In this document: piece after piece, positions 15,371 to 20,927 of the stretch | Numbering within the stretch: the stretch's first letter is position 1 | Layout of the letters: the number at the start of each line of letters is the position of its first letter | Assembly (NCBI GenBank): GCA_964474355.1 | Contig: CAYYSY010000322.1 | Location: 1-20,927, forward strand | Length of the DNA stretch: 20,927 bases | Origin: CAYYSY01 sp964474355 | GTDB taxonomy: Bacteria > Myxococcota_A > UBA9160 > UBA4427 | Direction: 5' to 3' | The notes under the pieces: generated by a model | Database searches by the model: none | Told to the model about the DNA's origin: nothing | The model's input: the letters and a program-made list of their open reading frames with translations, nothing else | Translations under genes and position numbers: made by a program

Positions 15371-15564
15371 GCCCCCGGGCCCGGAGCGGCGGCGCGCGGT
15401 GCAGGGAAGTCACCCGCAGCGCCTCCATGCAAGACCGACGTGATCTCGCGGAGCGGCACCCGACGCGAAGCGTCAGTGTCGCCGGGACCCGGGACCAATG
15501 CGGAGACGATGCCCCGCAGCGAGGCATTCCCGGAACCGCGCGCCGCCGCTCCGGGCCCGGGGGC
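15371..15564. repeat. 194-nt long inverted-repeat element with perfect 30-bp arms
   Basis: The 30-nt arms at 15371-15400 and 15535-15564 are exact reverse complements. Pairing continues inward in patches (GGGAA at 15404-15408 with TTCCC opposite), and a 5-bp hairpin GACGC-GAA-GCGTC (15462-15474) sits at the geometric centre. The unit could therefore fold into one long imperfect hairpin. It occupies most of the gap between convergent genes and has no plausible reading frame. Flanks show no target-site duplication. Options are a MITE-like remnant, a REP-type element, a structured RNA, or a bidirectional terminator. Confidence 0.8.
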
Positions 15565-15721
15565 CATGGCACACGGGCCCGAACGGGAGCCGCCACGATT
15601 TCCAGCATGCATGTGAGATTGCAGAGCTGCGCGAATACTGAAGGCGCGGTCTGCGCTTGATGGCGTTCCATGGGGAACGCGGTCCTAGAACGTTCCGCTG
15701 CGGATGCAGACCAGACCGAGC
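15565..15721. other. Non-coding tail with alternative hairpins
   Basis: No gene is seen here. GCGTTCC (15663-15669) and GGAACGC (15674-15680) form a 7-bp hairpin with an ATGG loop. The middle copy can instead pair with CGTTCC at 15691-15696, so two structures exclude each other. It follows the stop of the exosortase partner gene on the minus strand and may help end that transcript; there is no T-run. Confidence 0.4.
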
Positions 15722-16282
15722 TCAGGCGTCGTCGTCGGCCTCGCCGCCCGCTGGCGGCGGCGCTCCGTCCTCCTGGGCCGCAGCGCTCTCCGGCACAGGC
15801 GGAATGATGCGCTGGAGCTGCTCCGCCAGGAATTCGTGGGCGAACACCGCCCAGAGGAGCAACGGAATCGCGTCGAAGAGCACCGTGAACGGGAAGAGCG
15901 CCGTGCGCGCCGCCGCGTCGTAGCCCCCGCCCTGCACGACGATCTTGAACACCGCGAAGACGAGCGCGACCTGGCACAGGAAGACGATCGGGAACGAGAT
16001 GAGGATGCCGCCGATCCGTTTCGACCAGTCGAGTCCGGGCGTGATCAGCATGAGCGCGATGAAGGGGACGAAGCCGATGAAGCGGTCTCGCACGGCGCTC
16101 GGCGGATAGCTCGTCACGCCGATGAGCTTGAAGATCGGCGTGGCGGTCTGCTTGAAGAACGCCATGTAGGCGTCCTGACCGCCATTCATCCAGAGCCACG
16201 TGAGCGGGACCGTGATCGCGACGAACGCGAGCGCCCGCAGCCAGCCGCTGTACCGCTGGAGCAGCGGCGCGTTACCGGACAA
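15722..16282 (-). CDS. Small membrane protein, partner of the exosortase (XrtH-associated type)
   Basis: 186 aa with four likely transmembrane segments (about 16-32, 67-82, 91-112 and 128-148) and a charged, Pro/Ala-rich acidic tail (161-186). The RDRFIGFVPFIALML segment (66-80) resembles membrane proteins that I recall being annotated as exosortase-H-associated; that assignment is from memory and context. No catalytic motif is visible. It begins with TTG at 16282, overlapping the 3' end of the exosortase gene by 11 nt, with GAGGG about 9 nt upstream, so the two are co-translated. It may stabilise the sortase, present substrates, or transfer a cleaved protein to its final anchor. Confidence 0.65.
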   Translation of the reverse strand: MSGNAPLLQRYSGWLRALAFVAITVPLTWLWMNGGQDAYMAFFKQTATPIFKLIGVTSYPPSAVRDRFIGFVPFIALMLITPGLDWSKRIGGILISFPIVFLCQVALVFAVFKIVVQGGGYDAAARTALFPFTVLFDAIPLLLWAVFAHEFLAEQLQRIIPPVPESAAAQEDGAPPPAGGEADDDA

Positions 16283-16931
16283 TGTCCCGGTCCCTCACGA
16301 CCCGGGTGATCCAGAGGAGCCAGACACCGGTGATCATCACGATCATGGTCGCTTGCATGAAGTAGACGTGCATGAAGTCGAACCAATCGCGCTGGAAGTG
16401 CCCGACCCAGATCAACATGCCGATCCGCACGACGTTGAAGAAGTAGATCAGCGGGTTGCCGAGCAGGACCCCGAGCACCTTGTTCTTCCAGCTCGTGGGG
16501 AACGCGAGCACGGCCGCCGAGTAGATGAGCATCTCGTACAGGCCCGTGCACTCGTCGACGATCGTCACGGTGAAGCCGCCGTACGTGACCATCTTCTCGT
16601 GCATGCTGATCTTGTCGGTGAAGAGATCGAATACCGCCCACTCGATCCAGGCCGTGCCGTTGATGAAGGCCTGCACGAAGCCGCCCCAGTAGCGGAGCAT
16701 GGCCGGGTAGCCGATGGACACGAGGCCGAGGTACGGCAGGAAGAGCATCACGAAGCGATAGGCCGGGTTGGCCCACGCCGCCTTCACGCGGCCGACGAGC
16801 GACGTGTCCTGCGGCGATGCCGCAGCAGGACGTGCGTCCCCCTCCGTCGCCGGCGGCGTGGACGCCGGGGCGCTGTGAGAGGTGGAGTCGGGCTGGCTGG
16901 GATCGTCGGTCGCGCCGTCTTCAGAGCTCAT
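16272..16931 (-). CDS. Exosortase/archaeosortase family protein, XrtH-like
   Basis: Multi-spanning membrane transpeptidase-like protein, 219 aa. The exosortase catalytic triad is present: Cys128 in DECTGLYE, Arg169 in NVVRIGM and His188 in FMHVYF. The block AAVLAFPTSWKNKVLG (139-154) and a WLLWI end match the XrtH branch, which processes proteins bearing C-terminal IPTL-type sorting tails. It differs in having CTG in place of the CNG common in XrtH, and an extra 45-50-residue hydrophilic Ser/Pro/Ala-rich N-terminus. It acts in the inner membrane. No protein in this window shows a sorting tail, so the substrate lies elsewhere. The ATG at 16931 has no clear ribosome site. Co-transcribed with the downstream partner; divergent from the crotonase gene. 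Confidence 0.85.
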   Translation of the reverse strand: MSSEDGATDDPSQPDSTSHSAPASTPPATEGDARPAAASPQDTSLVGRVKAAWANPAYRFVMLFLPYLGLVSIGYPAMLRYWGGFVQAFINGTAWIEWAVFDLFTDKISMHEKMVTYGGFTVTIVDECTGLYEMLIYSAAVLAFPTSWKNKVLGVLLGNPLIYFFNVVRIGMLIWVGHFQRDWFDFMHVYFMQATMIVMITGVWLLWITRVVRDRDIVR

Positions 16932-16996
16932 GGCAGCGGCTGAGAATAATGGCTAAAGCCTCGAACTCAAAGCCTTTTCTTTTTCTGGAGCCCAGC
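16932..16996. promoter_or_regulatory. AT-rich divergent promoter region
   Basis: This 65-bp gap between the exosortase and crotonase genes is the most AT-rich stretch nearby (GAATAAT at 16944-16950, CTTTTCTTTTTC at 16973-16984). It very likely holds promoters for one or both genes, but no -35/-10 pair with good spacing could be fixed. Confidence 0.4.
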
Positions 16997-17806
16997 GTGC
17001 CGATCCGATTCGAACGTCCCTCGGACCACCCGGGCGTCGCCCTGGTCACGATCGACCGACCCGAGGCCGCCAACTCCCTCGATCCCGAGACCCTGGCGCA
17101 GCTGGCAAAGGCCTGGCGCGAGGCGGCAGAGGACGACGACGTGCGCGTCGTCGTGGTCACCGGGGCCGGCGATCGAGTCTGGTGCTCGGGGATGGACCTC
17201 AAGACGACGATCCCCGCCTCCCAGCGGCTCGCGAAGGGCGAGCGCGTGAGCCAGATCGAGTTCGAGGGGCTGCGCTCGGTCAAGACCGCGACGCTCGCCG
17301 GCTTCTCCATCGGCAAGCCGATGATCGCCGCCGTCAACGGGCACGCTCGGGGCGGCGGCTTCGACTTCATGCTCGCCACCGACATCCGCTACGCGGTGCC
17401 GAGCGCGACCTTCGCCCTCGAGGAGGTGGCGCTCGGCTTCTATCCCACCGGTCACGCCACCGTGCAGCTGCCGAAGCAGATCGGCTGGGTGCACGCGAGC
17501 GAGATCCTCTACACCGCGCAGCCCTTCTCGGCGCAGAAGGCGCTCGAGATCGGGCTGATCAACGCCATCGTCGAGCCCGACGCGCTGCTGAGCCGCGCGT
17601 TCGCGACCGCCGACCAGATCGCGAGCAATGGCCCCCTCGCAGTGAAGGCGACCTGGGCCGGCGTGCGCGAGCTGATGCACCTCGATCTCGAGACGGCATA
17701 CGAGCGCCAGGAAGAGCTCGGCAAGCCGCTCCGCAAGACCGAGGACGCCCGCGAGGCCCAGCGCGCCTTCGTCGAGAAGCGCAAGCCCGTGTTCAAGGGG
17801 CGATAG
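16997..17806 (+). CDS. Enoyl-CoA hydratase/isomerase (crotonase) family protein
   Basis: 269 aa crotonase. The oxyanion-hole segments are CSGMDLK (63-69) and NGHARGGGFDF (114-124), followed by LEEVALGFYP (141-150) and the usual FSAQKALEIGLIN (177-189). Of the two catalytic glutamates of rat enoyl-CoA hydratase, the second (Glu164) is kept as Glu143, but the first (Glu144) is Asp123. It could be a hydratase, isomerase or another acyl-CoA enzyme. Cytoplasmic. GTG at 16997 is preferred because GGAG lies exactly 6 nt upstream and the protein then begins at the family start; an ATG at 16949 would add 16 residues. Convergent with the BatD-BatE gene. Confidence 0.9.
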   Translation: MPIRFERPSDHPGVALVTIDRPEAANSLDPETLAQLAKAWREAAEDDDVRVVVVTGAGDRVWCSGMDLKTTIPASQRLAKGERVSQIEFEGLRSVKTATLAGFSIGKPMIAAVNGHARGGGFDFMLATDIRYAVPSATFALEEVALGFYPTGHATVQLPKQIGWVHASEILYTAQPFSAQKALEIGLINAIVEPDALLSRAFATADQIASNGPLAVKATWAGVRELMHLDLETAYERQEELGKPLRKTEDAREAQRAFVEKRKPVFKGR

Positions 17807-17825
17807 CCGGTCGGGTCGCCGGATC
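17802..17825. terminator. Small dyad over the convergent stop codons
   Basis: GAT-(AG)-CCGG at 17802-17810 pairs with CCGGATC at 17819-17825 around an 8-nt loop, with a 2-nt bulge. It covers the crotonase stop (17804-17806) and the end of the BatD-BatE stop. Weak on its own; listed because the other convergent junctions look similar. Confidence 0.25.
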
Positions 17826-20538
17826 AGGTCCCGGTCGGCGCCACCTCTCCGATGGCTCGCCCCGAGCTCGCCGCCGCCGCCTCGGTGCGCGCCGCAGGCG
17901 CGACGAGCGAGGAGCGCGATCGGTAGACGGGGCTCAGCATCTCCTGCCGCACCCAGCCGAGATCGCCGTTCGCGAGCCGCACGCGTACCCAGCCGAGGAA
18001 CTCGCGTTCGGTCACCACCACACGACCCGCCTCGAGCGCGACGGTCACCTGATCTTCGACCAGCTCGGTCGGCAGGCTGCGCACCGCCGTGGGTGTGCGG
18101 ACCAGGGCCGCGCCGCGATCGGCGAGCTCGCCCCAGGTCGCAACCATTCCGGCGCAGAGCGCGAAAGTGAGCAGGCCAGCCAAGGCCACCGCCCACGCAG
18201 CGCGCGGTGAGCGGCCGCCGTGGCGCAGCGCGAACACCGCGGCGATCGCGAGCCAGAACACCGCCGCGCCGCCCCACGCCGACGCCTGCCATGCGCCAAC
18301 GGACAGGATGCGTGCGATCGCATGCGCGCCTCCACCCCACGCCAGCTCGCGCACGGCGGGGTCGATCCAGCCCGCGCGCCGGCTCACCACGGCGAGGTTC
18401 CAGCGAAGCCGCTGGTCATTCGGTGCGAGCACGAAGGCGGCCGACGTCTCGGCGAGCGCGGCGTCGATCTCGCCCAGCTGCAGGTGGGCGAGCCCGAGAT
18501 CGGAGCGCGCCCTCCAATCGAGCGGCATCGTCGAGACGCGCGCCTCCATCGCCTCGGCCGCGGCCACGAAGTCACCGGCCCGATACGCGTCGAGCCCAGC
18601 GCGCTCGGCCGTCGCGGGCAGCGCGCCCGCGCACACGACCACACAGAGCATTGCGATGAGGGGGTGCGCGACCGACGGCCAGAGATTCGCCCACCGGAAG
18701 CCGGCGAGCGGCGGCACCGCACGAAGCTGCGTCGCCGCCAGCGCCGATCGCGCGCGGCTCGTCCAGTCGGCGGGCCAGTCCGCCTCGGTCGTATGGATCA
18801 CCGCATCGGCCTCGCGCCAGAGCCGGCGCCAGGCATCGGCGTCGACACCGGTCAGCTCGGCCGTCCCGCTCCCCCAGCCCGCGCGCTCGAGCCGCGCCTC
18901 GGTCGGTGCCCGCCCCTCGGCGCCGAGCAGCGCAGCGGATTCGCGCTGCCAAGCGAGCAGCAGCGCGGCCGCCGGCGTGGTGCCCGACATCGCAGGCTCT
19001 GCGAGCAGCCTGTCGAGCCGCGCCCGCGCGGCGCGGCGCGAGGCGAGCGGGTCGGCGCGCGCCGCGCGCCGGCGACCGAGCCAGGCGACGAACGCGAGGC
19101 TCGGCAACGCGGCGGCGAAGAGCCCCAGGAGCCAGGTCCGCAGAGCGAACGGTGCGGCCGCGAGCCCACCGCGCACGCCGGCCCCCGGCACCGGCTCGCG
19201 CGGCATGCGTGGCTCCGCCCGACTGCCCGGCAGCAAGCCGACGTCGGGCGCGGGGACACCGGCCGGAGGCGGCGTGGTCTGGGGTGCAGACGGCTGCGGC
19301 ACGGGCGCCGGCTGTGGCGTCGCAGGGGCGCGGGCCCCGGGCGCGGCGGGCAGGATCTCGAGCGGCGGTGGTGTCACTTCGATCGTCTCGTAGCGCTCCC
19401 GCTCCGGATCGAAGTACACGAAGAGAACGGGCTCGAGGTGAAGCCGGCCGGCCCGTGTCGGAATCATCACGAGGTCCTCGCCGACCTCGCCTTCGAACAA
19501 GGCGCCCTCCTCGAAGCGGCGCACCGTCCTCGGCCGGATCACCTCGATGTCGTTGGGCACCGAACGCGGCGGCAGGCCGACAGCGTCCGGCCAGTTGCCC
19601 TGGCCGCTCAGCGTGAGCGTCCACGTCAGCGGCTCGCCGACCCGCGCCTGCTCGGGCGCGATCTGCGACGTGATCGCGAAGTGGCCCACGGCGCCAGTGA
19701 AGCCTTCGGGGGCCGGGGTCGGCAGCGGACGCACCGTCACCGTGCCGGGGTCGGCCGTCACCGTCACCGTCCGCATGCGCCTGCGCCGGAACAGCCCGCC
19801 GCCCCGCGCCTCGGTCTCGACGTTGAGATCCTGGGCGGCGCGCGACAGCCGGATGGTGCCGGGATGCGGGAAGAGCCCGCGCGTCCCCACGCGCACGCCG
19901 TTGCGCCCGGGCCGCGGTCGGTACTGCGCCGGCTCGGACCACCCCTCGATGACCATCGGATCGGGGTCCCACACGATGGGACCGGCGATGTTCGCGTGGC
20001 GCCGATCGTCGACCGCGACGTCGAAGCGCAGACGCACCACCTGACCGACGAACGGCCGGGCGTCGTCGATCGACATCGCCGCATCGGCGACCTCGGACAG
20101 CGGCTGCTGCTGACCGCGCTCGCCCGGCAGGGTCGGCGAGGTCACGTTCAGCCGCGTGGCCGCGACGGTCATCGGGCCCTCGCTCGTCTCGACCTCGAAC
20201 GAGGGCAGCTCGACCGCGCCGGCGTGCATGACACGCACCGGGAAGCCGAGGGTCACGGTCGAGCGCGTCTCGAAGTTGACCATCGAGAACACGCGAGACT
20301 CGGTCGGCTCGCCGAGCAGCTCGAGCGCCGGCGTCCGGGGGAGCTCGACCGGGCCCTCGGGCGCGCAGTCCTCGAAGACGAGCTCGATCTTGACCATCTG
20401 CCCGTGACCGACCGAGGCGGGCGGGTTCCAGCGGACCACCTGCGCGAATGCACCGGAGGCGAAGACGAGCGCGAGGAGACACGCGGCGGCGAACGCGAAG
20501 CCAGCACGAAGCGCGAGAGGGAGCGTCGATCGCGTCAC
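17824..20538 (-). CDS. BatD-BatE fusion protein
   Basis: 904-aa envelope protein joining two Bat (aerotolerance) components. It has a cleavable signal peptide (1-32, AFA before Gln33) and a periplasmic BatD region of beta-rich repeats (33-395). A Pro-rich linker (400-450) and a transmembrane segment (468-488) follow, then a helical cytoplasmic part (500-600). The BatE-like half has a transmembrane segment (624-642), TPR repeats (644-715), two more membrane segments (743-771, 780-802) and an SH3-like domain (about 808-870, with LGWVRVRL and LGWVRQEM). Bat proteins work with a MoxR ATPase and VWA-domain BatA/BatB; the exact role is debated, with links to oxidative-stress tolerance and envelope integrity. 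GTG start at 20538 overlaps the upstream stop as GTGA, with GGGAGGG upstream. Confidence 0.88.
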   Translation of the reverse strand: MTRSTLPLALRAGFAFAAACLLALVFASGAFAQVVRWNPPASVGHGQMVKIELVFEDCAPEGPVELPRTPALELLGEPTESRVFSMVNFETRSTVTLGFPVRVMHAGAVELPSFEVETSEGPMTVAATRLNVTSPTLPGERGQQQPLSEVADAAMSIDDARPFVGQVVRLRFDVAVDDRRHANIAGPIVWDPDPMVIEGWSEPAQYRPRPGRNGVRVGTRGLFPHPGTIRLSRAAQDLNVETEARGGGLFRRRRMRTVTVTADPGTVTVRPLPTPAPEGFTGAVGHFAITSQIAPEQARVGEPLTWTLTLSGQGNWPDAVGLPPRSVPNDIEVIRPRTVRRFEEGALFEGEVGEDLVMIPTRAGRLHLEPVLFVYFDPERERYETIEVTPPPLEILPAAPGARAPATPQPAPVPQPSAPQTTPPPAGVPAPDVGLLPGSRAEPRMPREPVPGAGVRGGLAAAPFALRTWLLGLFAAALPSLAFVAWLGRRRAARADPLASRRAARARLDRLLAEPAMSGTTPAAALLLAWQRESAALLGAEGRAPTEARLERAGWGSGTAELTGVDADAWRRLWREADAVIHTTEADWPADWTSRARSALAATQLRAVPPLAGFRWANLWPSVAHPLIAMLCVVVCAGALPATAERAGLDAYRAGDFVAAAEAMEARVSTMPLDWRARSDLGLAHLQLGEIDAALAETSAAFVLAPNDQRLRWNLAVVSRRAGWIDPAVRELAWGGGAHAIARILSVGAWQASAWGGAAVFWLAIAAVFALRHGGRSPRAAWAVALAGLLTFALCAGMVATWGELADRGAALVRTPTAVRSLPTELVEDQVTVALEAGRVVVTEREFLGWVRVRLANGDLGWVRQEMLSPVYRSRSSLVAPAARTEAAAASSGRAIGEVAPTGT

Positions 20539-20927
20539 CAGTCCTGCCCTCCCTGCTCGCCGCGCTCGGGCGTGCGCCCCTCGGCCCGATTCATGCGATC
20601 GAAGAGCAGCGCGGGTGCATCGCCTTCGCGCACGCGCTCCATGCGACCGACGGCCGCGGCGAGGTCGGGCCGCGACTGCACGAGCGCCTCGTTCGCGCTG
20701 CGCGTGCCGCCGACCATCCGACTCGGGGGCAGCGGCCCGCTCCGGACATCTCCATCACCCGTCTCCTCGGCGTCGCGCCCGCCCGGCGCCTCGGCGTCCT
20801 CGTCGGACGCCTCGGAGTCGCCGGCGGCGCCATCGAGCTCGCCGAATCCCGCCGACGCATCGGCCATCGCCTGCGGGTCGCCCCGCTCCTGCTCGCCCGA
20901 TCCAGCCGATCCGTCGTCGCCCGAGGG
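20535..20927 (-). CDS. C-terminal part of a probable BatB/BatC protein (5' end outside window)
   Basis: 130 codons plus stop are visible and the frame is open to the right edge. The first 80 residues are low-complexity and acidic (Gly/Asp/Glu/Ala-rich), like the tails that follow the TPR of BatB-BatC proteins. The last 45 residues, with a helix containing AAVGRMERVREGDAPALLFDRM and ending GGQDW, resemble the conserved end of BatC, where a short motif with D-P-x-x-LL lies before a terminal Trp. The VWA and TPR domains would be upstream, outside the window. It overlaps the BatD-BatE start by 4 nt, which supports the same operon. Assigned mainly from position and this short end motif. Confidence 0.65.
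   Translation of the reverse strand, partial: PSGDDGSAGSGEQERGDPQAMADASAGFGELDGAAGDSEASDEDAEAPGGRDAEETGDGDVRSGPLPPSRMVGGTRSANEALVQSRPDLAAAVGRMERVREGDAPALLFDRMNRAEGRTPERGEQGGQDW

Noticed and set aside
15360..15575. Classical MITE or insertion-sequence ends
   Set aside because: No target-site duplication and no transposase; kept only as a long inverted-repeat element of unknown type.
14506..15660. 384-codon frame over the TSUP gene and the palindrome
   Set aside because: Arg/Pro-rich translation with no family features; the TSUP frame is clearly the coding one.
16949..16996. ATG start for the crotonase
   Set aside because: It lacks a ribosome site and adds non-family residues, while GTG at 16997 has GGAG at ideal spacing.
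1..20927. CRISPR arrays, rRNA, prophage or plasmid functions
   Set aside because: No regularly spaced repeats, rRNA-like sequence, integrase, capsid or replication gene was seen on either strand.

Overview
This is a very GC-rich chromosomal segment, densely packed and mostly without obvious foreign DNA. No transposase, integrase, phage gene, CRISPR array or rRNA was seen. Several features fit a Gram-negative of the former Deltaproteobacteria, most likely Myxococcota or a nearby lineage: DUF4388/PATAN and J-domain fusions, a Bat operon, an exosortase-type gene, lipoprotein signals, and frequent GTG and TTG starts. This placement is inferred from gene content and composition only.

Layout. (1) 1-4056: a leftward run of miaE (tRNA hydroxylase), an alpha/beta hydrolase and a dienelactone hydrolase cut by the left edge; then a rightward aldo/keto reductase facing a leftward SGNH lipoprotein esterase. 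(2) 4194-7599: a rightward glutathione S-transferase-like gene, a leftward tRNA-Glu(UUC), a rightward orphan AAA ATPase and rfbB (dTDP-glucose 4,6-dehydratase). (3) 7809-11482: a tight three-gene rightward cassette of REC-HD-GYP response regulator, XylR-N/V4R-STAS protein and PATAN-J-TPR protein. It looks like a signalling unit combining cyclic-di-GMP turnover, small-molecule sensing and a chaperone-linked output. (4) 11496-14482: a leftward S9 prolyl-oligopeptidase-type peptidase coupled by a GTGA overlap to a HExxH zinc-peptidase lipoprotein. (5) 14591-16931: a rightward TSUP permease, a 372-bp gap holding a 194-nt long inverted-repeat element, and a leftward pair encoding an XrtH-like exosortase and its small membrane partner. 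(6) 16997-20927: a rightward crotonase facing a leftward BatD-BatE fusion, preceded by the C-terminus of a probable BatB/BatC protein cut by the right edge.

The strongest candidates for something undescribed are the 7809-11482 cassette and the exosortase pair. The V4R domain in the cassette keeps a four-residue zinc-ligand spacing, while its STAS domain has lost the phosphoacceptor. The exosortase pair has no sorting substrate in view and sits beside the long palindromic element. All five convergent gene junctions carry a dyad; at the three shortest ones the dyad encloses or overlaps both stop codons.
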